Shown in pieces: positions 44,795 to 54,400 of a DNA stretch of 64,000 nt; the stretch's first letter is position 1; each line of letters opens with the position of its first letter. Where the stretch lies: contig NZ_CP036524.1 in NCBI RefSeq assembly GCF_008281175.1, positions 310,001 through 374,000 of the forward strand. The letters run 5' to 3'. The position numbers and the translations under genes were made by a program. This DNA comes from [Clostridium] hylemonae DSM 15053. GTDB lineage: Bacteria > Bacillota > Clostridia > Lachnospirales > Lachnospiraceae. A model generated the notes under the pieces. That model did no database searches, was not told the DNA's origin, and worked only from the letters and a program-made list of their open reading frames with translations.

Positions 44795-46396
44795 ATGGAG
44801 GCGGAAGTAAGAGAGAAAACAGTGAAGCTGTCATTGAGAAAAGGGGTGTTCTTCCCGCCGTGGCTTCTTCTTGTGGCGATGGTCGTCGTAAGCCTTACAA
44901 ACGGCGATGCGTTTATGGCGGGGCTTAACGCTGTGACCAACTGGATACTGGGCAACTTTGCGTGGGCGTTCAATCTGACCACGGTCGGCTGCGTGATAAC
45001 AGTGATCATGGTATATTTTTCTCCGCTTGGGAAGGTGCGGATCGGGGGAAGTAAAGCAAAACCGATGATGAAGTTTCTCGATCTCGTATGGATCACACTC
45101 TGTACGACGATCGCGGCCGGGATCCTGTTCTGGGCCTGCGCAGAGCCGCTGTATCATATGAACGCTCCGGCCGTGGCGGAAGGAGTGGAGGCAGGAGGCG
45201 CCAGTTCTGCGCTTTTTGCCATGAAGACGATGTTCCTTGAATGGACGTGGTCTCCATATGCTATTTATACCGTGGCCACATTGATATTTGCTTTTGTATT
45301 TTACAACATGAACCAGTCCTATTCGATGGGCTCCGCCCTTGTGCCGGTATTTGGGGAGAAGGTAAAGAAGTATAATGGAGTTGTGGATGTCATCTGTCTG
45401 TTCGCCCTTGTAGCCGGAATGGCGGCGTCGCTCGGAACAGGTACGATGACGATAGGCGGCGGTGTGGAAAAGGTGTTCGGGTTTGAGAGCGGCCCGGTAT
45501 CGTGGGGGATCATCATTGCGGTCATCGTTACGACATTTATCATATCGAGTGTTTCCGGAATCATGAAAGGAATCCGTCTGCTTTCCTCCATCAATGCCAA
45601 AGTATATATGGTCCTGCTTTTGTTTCTGTTTGTATTTGGGCCGACGGCATTTATGCTGAATTTTTCAGCGGAGTCCTGGGGAGCATATATACAGGACTTC
45701 TTCAGGATGAGTCTTATGACGGGCGATATCTTCCAGGACGGCTGGGCGAAGAGCTGGCCTATATTCTACTGGTGCAACTGGCTTGCGTGGACACCGATCA
45801 CAGCAGTGTTCCTCGGAAAGATACTGAGAGGTTATACGATAAAAGATGCCATCAAGTGCAATTTTATTATACCGGCAGTCTTCAGCACAATATGGATGGG
45901 GCTGTTTGCAACGGCCTCTATCTACTATGAGATGAACGGCGCAGGGCTGTATGACACGCTGTTAAATAAAGGAACAGAGTCTGTTGTATATGCAGTGTTT
46001 GACCAGCTGCCGCTGGCGGTGATCGTTATCCCGTTCTATCTGTTTATTGTGTTCATCTCCTTTGTCACGGCATCGGATTCCAATACGAACGCCATGGCAG
46101 GACTGTGTACGAACGGTATCACTCAGGACGAGCAGGAATCTCCTTCCTGGCTTAAGATCGTCTGGGGAATCTCCATTGCACTCATGACGTGGCTTCTGAT
46201 CAGCTTCGCGGGGATCGACGGGATCAAGGCAGCGTCCAATCTCGGCGGTTTTCCGAATATGTTCCTTGTCATCATCATGATAATAGGACTGTGGAAGATA
46301 AGCCGGAATCCGCAGAAGTATGATGTGCACAAGGAAGATTATGACAGCAAGGGGCGTCCTATTGTGACCCCGCGGCTGCCGATTGAAAAGGAGTAA
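44795..46396 (+). CDS. BCCT-family transporter
   Basis: A 533-residue transporter of the betaine/carnitine/choline family with 12 helices. The family core is seen in WACAEPLYHMNAP (about residue 115), the Gly-rich SLGTGTMTIGGG near 212, and the helix-8 stretch YWCNWLAWTPITAVFLGKI near 325 with the conserved Trp residues. It imports a quaternary-ammonium or related compound, driven by Na+ or H+ or by exchange. AAGGAG lies 7 bases before the ATG and the gene follows the YcxB-like gene by 4 bases. It suggests that the catabolised compound, or a companion, is a methylammonium or zwitterionic molecule. Confidence 0.92.
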   Translation: MEAEVREKTVKLSLRKGVFFPPWLLLVAMVVVSLTNGDAFMAGLNAVTNWILGNFAWAFNLTTVGCVITVIMVYFSPLGKVRIGGSKAKPMMKFLDLVWITLCTTIAAGILFWACAEPLYHMNAPAVAEGVEAGGASSALFAMKTMFLEWTWSPYAIYTVATLIFAFVFYNMNQSYSMGSALVPVFGEKVKKYNGVVDVICLFALVAGMAASLGTGTMTIGGGVEKVFGFESGPVSWGIIIAVIVTTFIISSVSGIMKGIRLLSSINAKVYMVLLLFLFVFGPTAFMLNFSAESWGAYIQDFFRMSLMTGDIFQDGWAKSWPIFYWCNWLAWTPITAVFLGKILRGYTIKDAIKCNFIIPAVFSTIWMGLFATASIYYEMNGAGLYDTLLNKGTESVVYAVFDQLPLAVIVIPFYLFIVFISFVTASDSNTNAMAGLCTNGITQDEQESPSWLKIVWGISIALMTWLLISFAGIDGIKAASNLGGFPNMFLVIIMIIGLWKISRNPQKYDVHKEDYDSKGRPIVTPRLPIEKE

Positions 46397-46402
46397 ATGA
46401 TT

Positions 46403-46978
46403 ATGTCTTTGACGAAAGAATATTTTATGGAAGCGACGGAGGCCTGCCCGGTCATTCCGGCCATCAAAAATGAGGAGTGGCTGGAGGGCTGCAGGGAATC
46501 GGAGTGCGGTATCGTCTATATCATCTACGGGGACATCTGTACGATCGCGGATATCGTCCAGAAAGTGAAAGAGATGGGGAAGAAGGCGATCGTTCACGTA
46601 GATCTGATCGTAGGTCTGTCTTCAAAAGAGATCAGTGTAGATTTTATTCAGAAGTATACGGAGGCAGACGGCATCATCAGCATGAAACCGGGACTTATCA
46701 AGCGCGCAAACGAGCTGGGCATGTTTACGATACAGAGATTCTATATGATGGATGCGCTCACGTATGCCAATATCGTCAAGCATGTGAAGAACTGCAATCC
46801 GGATGTGGTTGAGTTTCTTCCGGCAGGACTGCCGAAGGTCATACAATATCTTTTGGAAGAGATCGATAAGCCGGTGGTGGCAAGCGGCCTCATTCTGGAC
46901 AAAGAAGATGTGATGGGAGCGCTCAAAGCCGGCGCATTTGCGGTATCCACCACGAACCGGAAGATGTGGGACTGTTAG
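46403..46978 (+). CDS. GlpP-family glycerol-3-phosphate-responsive antiterminator
   Basis: A 191-residue protein of the GlpP family. These proteins have a phosphate-binding TIM-barrel-like fold. In Bacillus subtilis GlpP, with glycerol-3-phosphate, binds the glpD leader RNA and prevents termination. The family stretches VIPAIKNEEWLEG, KAIVHVDLIVGLSSKEISVDF-type, GIISMKPGLIKRA and QRFYMMDA are present, and GLILDKEDVMGALKAGA closes the barrel near 165. The ATG at 46403 is 9 bases after AAAGGAG; the ATG at 46397 is only 3 bases away. It lies inside the operon whose leader (and two other leaders in the island) carries a conserved attenuator, so those leaders are its likely targets. The ligand may differ from glycerol-3-phosphate. 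Confidence 0.9.
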   Translation: MSLTKEYFMEATEACPVIPAIKNEEWLEGCRESECGIVYIIYGDICTIADIVQKVKEMGKKAIVHVDLIVGLSSKEISVDFIQKYTEADGIISMKPGLIKRANELGMFTIQRFYMMDALTYANIVKHVKNCNPDVVEFLPAGLPKVIQYLLEEIDKPVVASGLILDKEDVMGALKAGAFAVSTTNRKMWDC

Positions 46979-46994
46979 GAGTGAGGAGAACAAG

Positions 46995-47879
46995 ATGAGA
47001 GCAGATAAAGAATGTTATGCGTGCTGCCTGAAAAAGGCAGAGAGCCTTCTTTTGCAGTATCAGGTGCCGCAGAGCACCTCGGCAGGCGTGCTCGCGCATA
47101 TAAAGGAGCAGCTTGCCTGCGCGGATCCGGATACTTCAGCTCCTGTGCTCATGGCCCGGGCCATGAGCCTGCTGGGGGAACAGACCGGAATCACGGACGC
47201 CTTTGACCTGCCGAAAAGGAAGTACAATGAACTGCTGCTTCGGCGGGAAGAAGAGGTATATGATGAGGTGATGGGGGAGAAAGACCGCTTTTTTGCGGCC
47301 CTTCAGTATGCTGTCACCGGGAATTACATAGACTTTGGGGCCATGTCGGATGTGGAGGAAGAAAAGCTCAAAGAGCTCCTGTCCGCCCGCCCGCAGGTGA
47401 AGCTTGACATGGAGGAGGCGTCCAGGCTTTCAGAGGATCTGTCCAGAGCTTTAAGACTCGTATATATCACCGACAACGCAGGAGAGATCGTGCTGGACAA
47501 GGTATTTCTGCGTGTGATAAAGGAGCTGTATCCGAAGCTGCAGGTGACGGTGCTTGTGCGGGGAGTGCCGGTGTTAAATGATGCGACGTCAGAAGACGCC
47601 GCGCTGGCCGGGATGGACAAGATCGCCGTCGTCATACCGAACGGGACAGACATACCGGGAACGCCCATTGACGCCATCAGCCGTGAGGCGAGGGAGGCGG
47701 TGGACGCTGCAGACCTCTGTATCGCCAAGGGGCAGGGGAATTTTGAGACGCTGCGGGGCTGCGGAAGAAATGTATACTATCTGTTTCTATGCAAATGCGA
47801 GCTGTTCGTCAGGAAGTTTCAGGTGGAGCGGTTTACTCCGGTGCTGAGTAATGAGAAGAGAATTATACAATATGCATAA
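46995..47879 (+). CDS. DUF89 (ARMT1-like) damage-control phosphatase
   Basis: A 294-residue protein of the DUF89 family, metal-dependent phosphatases thought to remove harmful phosphorylated metabolites. Diagnostic pieces are the N-terminal CYACCLKKA cysteine group (residues 6-14), YITDNAGEIVLDKV (about residues 158-171, with the metal-binding Asp and Asn), and DAADLCIAKGQGNFETL near 250. GAGGAG precedes the ATG at 46995 and the gap to the antiterminator gene is 16 bases. In this operon it could hydrolyse a side product of the pathway's kinase. Confidence 0.85.
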   Translation: MRADKECYACCLKKAESLLLQYQVPQSTSAGVLAHIKEQLACADPDTSAPVLMARAMSLLGEQTGITDAFDLPKRKYNELLLRREEEVYDEVMGEKDRFFAALQYAVTGNYIDFGAMSDVEEEKLKELLSARPQVKLDMEEASRLSEDLSRALRLVYITDNAGEIVLDKVFLRVIKELYPKLQVTVLVRGVPVLNDATSEDAALAGMDKIAVVIPNGTDIPGTPIDAISREAREAVDAADLCIAKGQGNFETLRGCGRNVYYLFLCKCELFVRKFQVERFTPVLSNEKRIIQYA

Positions 47880-47913
47880 AAACGAGAGGGCACTTTTAAG
47901 TATAATCACGATA

Positions 47914-47942
47914 TTGACAAATGATATGACACGATTTACAAT
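47914..47942 (+). promoter_or_regulatory. Promoter of the dehydrogenase/kinase unit
   Basis: TTGACA at 47914-47919 and TACAAT at 47937-47942, spacer 17 bases. Expected start lies just before the GTTAC box. Confidence 0.7.
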
Positions 47943-47949
47943 GGACATA

Positions 47950-48018
47950 GTTACTAAAAGAGCGGAAGAGAGAGTAACTTTTACCTGCGTGCAGTGGGTG
48001 GAAGTTGCTCTTTTTTTT
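47950..48018 (+). promoter_or_regulatory. Leader attenuator C, before the dehydrogenase/kinase unit
   Basis: GTTAC (47950-47954), AAAAGAG, AGAGAGA and GTAAC (47974-47978) repeat the arch of leaders A and B. AGAGTAACTT then pairs with AAGTTGCTCT (48002-48011), followed by eight T. The coding region begins 107 bases later. Confidence 0.82.
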
Positions 48019-48125
48019 GTCTGCGGGAAGACTGTATCCCGTCCGGCATTCCGGTCCTGTTGTGCGCAGACAGAGGCGGCGGGCTCTTTTGCAATAATGA
48101 TCAAATAACATATGGAGGTATTAAA

Positions 48126-48911
48126 ATGAGCTTAAATATCAATGATTTTTCTATGGATTTCTTTTCACTGAAAGGTAAAAACGCAATCGTTACAGGTGGA
48201 AACAGCGGGCTGGGCCAGGCGTTTGCGCTTGCGCTCGCAAAAGCAGGAGCCAACATTTTCGCATTTGCGTTTGTAGATGACGACGGGACAACACAGAAGC
48301 TGATCGAAGACTGTGGTGTGAAGTATACATTTATGCAGGGAGACTTGACTGAAGACGGGATGTGTGACAAGGTTGCCGAGAAATGTGCTGAAGTATACGG
48401 CAGCATTGATATTCTCGTAAACTGTGCCGGAATCTGCAAGATAGCAGATGTACTTGACTTTGGCAGAGCAGAGTGGGATCCGATGATCGCTATCAATCTG
48501 ACGGGCGCTTTTGACTTAAGCCACGCAGTCGCAAAATATATGATTCCGCAGAAGAGCGGTAAGATCATCAATATCTGTTCCCTGTTCTCCTTCCTCGGCG
48601 GACTTGGCTCTCCTGCGTACGCGGCCATGAAGGCAGGCCTCATGGGACTTACAAAAGCATATGCCGATGAGCTCGGAAAATACGGCATATCTGTAAATGG
48701 TATTGCGCCTGGATATTTCCAGACTGCCATGACTTCAGGAACAGGCAGCGCAAACGATGAAAAATACAACAAGATCAAAGACCACATTCCGGCTGACCGC
48801 TGGGGGGAGAGACAGGATCTTATGGGTGCCACCGTATTCCTTGCAAGCCAGGCGTCCAATTACGTGAACGGAACGGTATTAGTTGTGGACGGAGGCTACC
48901 TTGTAAGGTAA
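48126..48911 (+). CDS. Short-chain dehydrogenase, KduD-like
   Basis: A 261-residue NAD(P)-dependent oxidoreductase. The dinucleotide motif TGGNSGLGQ is at about residues 24-32, NCAG near 100, the catalytic Ser in ICSLFSF, and YxxxK as YAAMKAG near 170. The C-terminus VNGTVLVVDGGY is typical. It looks closest to 2-deoxy-gluconate/2-keto-3-deoxygluconate dehydrogenases (KduD) and to polyol dehydrogenases. GGAGGT is 7 bases before the ATG. It shares a promoter and attenuator with the kinase gene behind it. Confidence 0.9.
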   Translation: MSLNINDFSMDFFSLKGKNAIVTGGNSGLGQAFALALAKAGANIFAFAFVDDDGTTQKLIEDCGVKYTFMQGDLTEDGMCDKVAEKCAEVYGSIDILVNCAGICKIADVLDFGRAEWDPMIAINLTGAFDLSHAVAKYMIPQKSGKIINICSLFSFLGGLGSPAYAAMKAGLMGLTKAYADELGKYGISVNGIAPGYFQTAMTSGTGSANDEKYNKIKDHIPADRWGERQDLMGATVFLASQASNYVNGTVLVVDGGYLVR

Positions 48912-48956
48912 CAGCTTATTTACAGAAAACTTAGACAAAGAAAGAGGTTTGGACCA

Positions 48957-50387
48957 ATGAGTGAGAAATATATCATCGGAGTAGATGAAGGTTCCCAGAG
49001 TGCCAAGATACTTATCTTCGACACAAAGGGCAATATCGTATGTGAGGGAAAACATCCTCTGAAGCCTTACAACCTGCCGGAGCCGGGACTTGTAGAACAC
49101 CCGGACGACGACTGGTGGGACGCCATCTGCGAGGCGGCTAAGAAATGTATGGCCAGCTTTAAAGGAAACATAGAAGACATTGTGGGAATCGGCCTCTGTA
49201 CGATCCGTTACTGCCGTGCCTATCTCAAGGCGGACGGAACACTTGCGCAGCCTGCATTAAGCTGGATGGACGTACGTGTTGCGCAGCCTTATGAACATAC
49301 GAACCCGGATGTGAAATACATCGTTGCGTCTTCAGGCTACATAACCAACCGCCTGACGGGTGAATTCAAGGATACGGTTGCCAATTACGAAGGCGTATGG
49401 CCGATCGATGTGGACAAATGGGACTGGTCGGATGACCCGGCAGCTTATGAGTCGACAGGGATGCCAAGAGAGATGCTTTTTGACCTTGTGATGCCGGGGG
49501 ATGTGCTCGGATATGTGACGAAAGAAGCAGCTGAGGCGACAGGATTTCCGCAGGGGCTTCCGGTCGTGGCGACATCCAACGACAAGGCAGTGGAAGGACT
49601 TGGGACGGGATGCATGGGGGATACGACCGCATGTATTTCTCTTGGCACATACACGGCTGCCATGATGGAAGGAAAAGAATTCCTCAGAGATACGAAGTAT
49701 GTATGGCCGAAATTCTCCTGCGTGCCGGACAAATACCTCTATGACAGCAACGGGATCCGAAGAGGGATGTGGACGATCAGCTGGTTCAGAGATATCCTCG
49801 GGGACAGCTATGTGCAGGCTGCGAAAGAAAAGGGACTCTCTGCGGAAGAACTTCTGAGCGAAGAGGCAGAGAAAGTGCCGGCAGGTTCTGACGGGCTTAT
49901 GACTGTGCTGGACTGGCTGGCTCCGGTAGATGCAATGTACAAAAAGGGCATCATGATCGGTTTTGACGGAAGACACACGAGAGGGCATATATACCGCTCT
50001 ATTCTTGAGGCGGTGGCTTTGACGATGAAGAAACATCTGGACGACATGACCGGGGAGATGGGCGTGAAGCTTGACAGAGTCATCATCACCGGAGGCGGAT
50101 CCAACAGCGACCTGTTCATGCAGATCTTTGCAGATGTGTTCAATATTCCGGCAGTGCGCAATGAAGTGAACGGCGCTGCAGGCCTCGGCGCGGCGATCTG
50201 CGCCGCAGTGGCGGCAGGCGTCTACGGAAGCTTTGACGAGGCAGTGGACAATATGGTAAGGATCAAAGACAGCTTTGAGCCGGATGCGGAGCATGTGGAA
50301 TTCTACGCAAAGATGCTTCCGATCTATACGGATATAACAAATCACACAGATGATATATTAAAGAAATCATATGAACTATTTCATTGA
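48957..50387 (+). CDS. FGGY-family carbohydrate kinase
   Basis: A 476-residue kinase of the FGGY family, which phosphorylates sugars, polyols or sugar acids. The N-terminal phosphate-1 loop GVDEGSQSAKILIFD is at residues 8-22, the adenosine-binding VIITGGGSNSDLFMQIFADV near 380, and a catalytic Asp stands in LSWMDVRVAQ near 105. The length (476) fits xylulose/ribulose/glycerol kinase relatives, but no subtype is clear. AAGAGG precedes the ATG. It should trap the imported substrate or the product of the dehydrogenase; its phosphorylated product would be a natural ligand for the GlpP-type antiterminator. Confidence 0.9.
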   Translation: MSEKYIIGVDEGSQSAKILIFDTKGNIVCEGKHPLKPYNLPEPGLVEHPDDDWWDAICEAAKKCMASFKGNIEDIVGIGLCTIRYCRAYLKADGTLAQPALSWMDVRVAQPYEHTNPDVKYIVASSGYITNRLTGEFKDTVANYEGVWPIDVDKWDWSDDPAAYESTGMPREMLFDLVMPGDVLGYVTKEAAEATGFPQGLPVVATSNDKAVEGLGTGCMGDTTACISLGTYTAAMMEGKEFLRDTKYVWPKFSCVPDKYLYDSNGIRRGMWTISWFRDILGDSYVQAAKEKGLSAEELLSEEAEKVPAGSDGLMTVLDWLAPVDAMYKKGIMIGFDGRHTRGHIYRSILEAVALTMKKHLDDMTGEMGVKLDRVIITGGGSNSDLFMQIFADVFNIPAVRNEVNGAAGLGAAICAAVAAGVYGSFDEAVDNMVRIKDSFEPDAEHVEFYAKMLPIYTDITNHTDDILKKSYELFH

Positions 50388-50389
50388 TT

Positions 50390-50465
50390 TTGAAAGGGGT
50401 CAGACCCCCTTGGCCATGGGGGCCGGACCCCTGTGGAGATTCCAAGGGGGTCCGGCCCCTTTTGC
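50390..50465. repeat. REP-like palindrome with GGGGTC core
   Basis: AAAGGGGTCAGACCCCC...GGGGGTCCGGCCCCTTTT. Three GGGGTC/GACCCC-type units within 76 bases fold into nested hairpins. It stands between the kinase and surE genes and may double as a terminator. GGGGTCAGACCCC palindromes are, to my recollection, common REP-type repeats in several phyla. Confidence 0.7.
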
Positions 50466-50477
50466 GAGGTGAAGCGT

Positions 50478-51260
50478 ATGAAAAGACCACTTATTTTAAT
50501 TACAAATGATGACGGGATTCATTCTCCCGGCCTGAGGGCAGCGGCCGAAGCGGCGGCGGACATGGCGGATATCGTGATCGCGGCGCCCCACACACAGCAG
50601 ACGGGGATGGGACGGGCATTTCCGGATACGGAAGATATGGGAGTGATCGAGACGGAATCTATGGACATACACGGCCGTACGGTCCGGGCGTACGGCGTCC
50701 ACGGTTCTCCGGCTCTTGCGGCGGCTCACGGCATACTAGAGCTGGCAGGCCGCAGGCCGGACCTCTGTGTCAGCGGAATCAATTACGGGGAGAACATGGG
50801 CGCGGTGCTGACCTGCAGCGGAACGCTCGGAGCCGCGTTTGAGGCGGTCAGCCATAACGTGCCTGCAATAGCGGTGTCGCTGGAAACAGACCTTAAGATA
50901 CAGCGGTCCAATGATTTTCAGGCGGCCGATTTCGGCCCGGCCGCAGAAGTGCTGCGCACATGGACCGCCCGCGTTTTGGAAGAGGGCATGCCGGAGAATG
51001 TAGATATCCTTAACATCAATGTGCCGGCAAAGCCCCGAAGTCCGGGGGAATACCGTATCACGACCCAGAGCCGTCAGAATTACATTGAATTTATCCGGCC
51101 CGGGAAGCGGGAACTGGACCGGCCGTTTTCAATGAAGTCCCGACTCTATGTCGATGAAGAGACGCTGGAGAGGGAGAGTGACATCTATGCGGTGTATGTG
51201 GATAAAGTGGCTTCGGTTACTCCTCTAAATATCGTGATGTCGGTAGAGATGATACCTTGA
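50478..51260 (+). CDS. surE: 5'/3'-nucleotidase SurE
   Basis: A 260-residue metal-dependent survival-protein phosphatase that removes phosphate from nucleoside monophosphates. The N-terminal metal site ITNDDGIHSPG (residues 8-18), APHTQQTG near 35 with the conserved residue pattern of the family, and GINYGENMG near 98 (Asn ligand) are present. GAGGTGAAG stands before the ATG at 50478. It follows the REP-like hairpin and is probably expressed separately from the kinase unit. Confidence 0.93.
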   Translation: MKRPLILITNDDGIHSPGLRAAAEAAADMADIVIAAPHTQQTGMGRAFPDTEDMGVIETESMDIHGRTVRAYGVHGSPALAAAHGILELAGRRPDLCVSGINYGENMGAVLTCSGTLGAAFEAVSHNVPAIAVSLETDLKIQRSNDFQAADFGPAAEVLRTWTARVLEEGMPENVDILNINVPAKPRSPGEYRITTQSRQNYIEFIRPGKRELDRPFSMKSRLYVDEETLERESDIYAVYVDKVASVTPLNIVMSVEMIP

Positions 51261-51282
51261 TCAATGTCAAAGTACAGAAAAC

Positions 51283-51369
51283 CTAATACCGTATGAGTGA
51301 TATCTTGTATAATTGCCTTTATTTCCATAATATTCCGGAAAACAATTTGTCCAAAGTCTAATACCGTAT
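51283..51369 (+). promoter_or_regulatory. Two copies of CTAATACCGTAT before the giant surface protein gene
   Basis: Identical 12-base copies at 51283-51294 and 51358-51369, 75 bases apart (about seven DNA turns), the second running into TATAAT. They may be sites for one regulator that loops the DNA, and a promoter may overlap the second copy. Confidence 0.45.
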
Positions 51370-51440
51370 AATTTCCGCCTCCGCTGAACCGCTATATAAT
51401 TATCTTATACTAGTGTTTATTTACCTAAATGGAGGGAGAG

Positions 51441-54400
51441 ATGATAGGAATGCGGAGGATAAAAGGGAAGATTGCGGCATTTATGGCGGTACTTGTCATG
51501 GTTTCGATGCTTGTATCGCTGCCGGGTCCGGTGTCATATGCAGCGCCTGAGAATACAGAAGACAAAGAAGCGCAGGCCGCTTCAGAAAGCAGCAACGCAG
51601 CAGCGGCAGACAACCGCCACGATGCGCTCTCTCAGGAGGCGTACAAGGAATTTGGCCTTCCGGCAGGGACGATAGAGGAATATACATCAGACGAGCATCC
51701 GCTTGAGAATTATGAGCCTGCGCCAAAGTCTTGGCTGTATATGAGCTATATGAACAAGACAAGTAAGAACAATGGACAGTTTGCGGTTCTTGACAGTATG
51801 AAGGCGCTGACGGAAAAAAATGCCACGCTGACCGATAAGAATCAGAAGGTGACCGGTAATCTGGACGCGAGTCCGATCGTACCATATACAGATAATGCCG
51901 CGGCCTCAGGGAGCGGCAGCAGGATCGTCGGGAAAAACGCGGTGGCGCTGGCGGATGGAATGAACGACAGTACGATCGTGGAGATGAACCTGTACTACCG
52001 CGAGACCGGGACCTTCTCCAAGACCTATGAGAGCGGCTTCTTCTTTCAGACGATGAAGCGGCAGAAGAATGGAGCTTACCTTCCGCTCACAAGCCAGAAC
52101 TATGATATAAAAGGGGGCACGGCATTTAAAAAACTGGGCTCCCGGGCTGCCGCCGCGCTCACCGCCATGACTGCGGTAGATCTGGACGGCGACGGGGTGG
52201 ACGAGCTTGCGGTCTATACTCCGTATTTTACAGGGCCAAGCATTACCATCTTTAAACAGAAAAGTGAAAAAGACCGCATGACTCTTGAAAAAATCGGAGA
52301 GATACCGCTTAAGGATCTGAATACCGATTCCGATGCGTGGCAGTTTGATCAGGGATACGGCGGGGAGAATTTCCCGGTTGTCGGACTTTCTACATCTTCA
52401 CTCGCCGGGGCAAAAGAACATCTGATCATCACCGCATGCTGTCCTGCCAGTGTGGCGAACCACAGTAATGTCTCTGCTCTGGCCATCTACAGTATGGACG
52501 GAGGGACTCTGAAAAAAGAGTATACAGCCGATATGGAATTTGTGGAGCTGATAAAGGACATACCTACTCCATATGTCTATCGGTATGCGTCTGCGGTTCA
52601 GGCGGACGTAGATGGAGACGGGCAGGACGAGATCGTCCTGGCCGGATATAACAATGGCCGCGACGGTTATTATCTCAATATGCTCACCTACGATAAGGGG
52701 AAATACAAGAAGGTAAACAATACTGCATTTAAAATCAGTGTATCTGGTGATACGAGTGATATCACGGCCAGACAGCACTTTGGCATGAGTGAGGCTGTGA
52801 CACTTCAGGCCGCGAAGCTAAACGAGAAGGATGATTCGGATTATATCTTCCTTGCCGGCCACGTGTTAAAATTTAAGCAGGGGGATACAGGGGATTCACT
52901 GGAGGACGGAGAATTTGACGTCGTCAAGTCCATGGATCTAAGTGCCAATAAGTGGGGAGACTTCCATTTTGTCAGCAGTGCGGCCGTGGGCCGTTTTGCA
53001 AAGGATAAAGGCGGCAGCGAGCAGATCGCCGTGGTATGGCAGAGCTATTCCAAGAAGGACGATGTGACGATGAACATCTCCTGGCTGTGGGCGGACGGAA
53101 CTTCGGTAAAGCAGTATAACACGAATGAGAAGTACTTGTATGAGCGGGGAGCCCTCGGCTATGGCAGCAGTATCATACTCTGTCCGGTCAGCGATGTAAA
53201 CAGCGCTGCCTATTATCAATATGAGGGAAAAGACTTTGGCTGGAGCGCCCCCCAGGCTCTTGCAGCCATACCGGCCATGCCGTACTGGGGAGAACTGGGC
53301 GCAGGCGGTACCCCGACCGTATCCTTCAGTGTATCCAGAGAACGGACGACAGGAGCCCGGGGGGATGTGAGCCTGCAGGGCGGGTTTATGGCCGGGTTTG
53401 ACGCGGCTGCCGGAGCAGGCCTGGTAGGAAACGGGCTTGCAGGGGGAGCCGGATTTGACCTGGAGGGTCTGATCGGCTTGGCTTACGAGTTTTCTAAAAC
53501 CCATACAAAGGGACAGGAACGGACGATAACGGCAGATGCCGGGCGGGACAGCGCTGTCATACTATCCATACCGATCGTGACGTATCATTATAAAAGATAC
53601 CTGCCCGAATCAAAGGTGACCCAGCAGGCGCTGGATAAGATCATAAAAGAGACAGGCGTGGCTCCCTATTATGAAAATGACCCGTCCAGGCTCATAAAGG
53701 CAGGGGATGTGATACCGGCAGGCTGGTACAGCGCAGATACGGTCATCCAGTTTGATGAAGTCTACAGTAGTATGTATGTGGACGATTATAACAAGTTATG
53801 TGACAAATACAGCACAGCATCCATCCCAATCGAGAAGATCGATATGAGTGAACTGTACAGTTCGGATTACCGCAAAGGTGACCCTTCTACGTATCCGTCC
53901 CAAAAGGAGGAGATCAAGTCCATCGGCGGCAAGTCGGCTGTCGTGGGCCCGATGGCGGTAAAAAGCAACGGGGGAACGGTGGAGATGGCCTTTACACAGG
54001 AGAGTGCGCTGACTTCGGACTTCGCCTTCCATCTGTCGGTGGATGGGGATATATACGGACAGGCAAAGGGTAAGTTCTGCCTCTTTGCAAATATTGAAGT
54101 GGAGGGAAAATTTGGAGCTGCAGGCGTTTTTGACCTTCAGGCCGGAAATGTCAGCGTCACGACAAAGGGAGAAGGGATAAAAGCACAGCTTGTGGGACCG
54201 CCCACAGAAAAGAATTTCTACTCCTATGAGGCCAGCCTTGTGGCATGGAACGCGGCGTGGGGCAAGGATAAGAAGGATACATTACTCATGGTAGGACCTC
54301 TTGCTGACGCAAGGAAAGATATCCCCCTGCCCCCGGAGAATCCTTACGTGTATGAAGCCGGGACGGATATGGCGCTGCTTGGCTGGGATAATTCGGCTGA

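Noticed and set aside
46403-46978. Reading the GlpP-family protein as a metabolic TIM-barrel enzyme
   Set aside because: Length and family stretches fit the antiterminator family, and matching attenuators are present; an enzymatic role has no support here.
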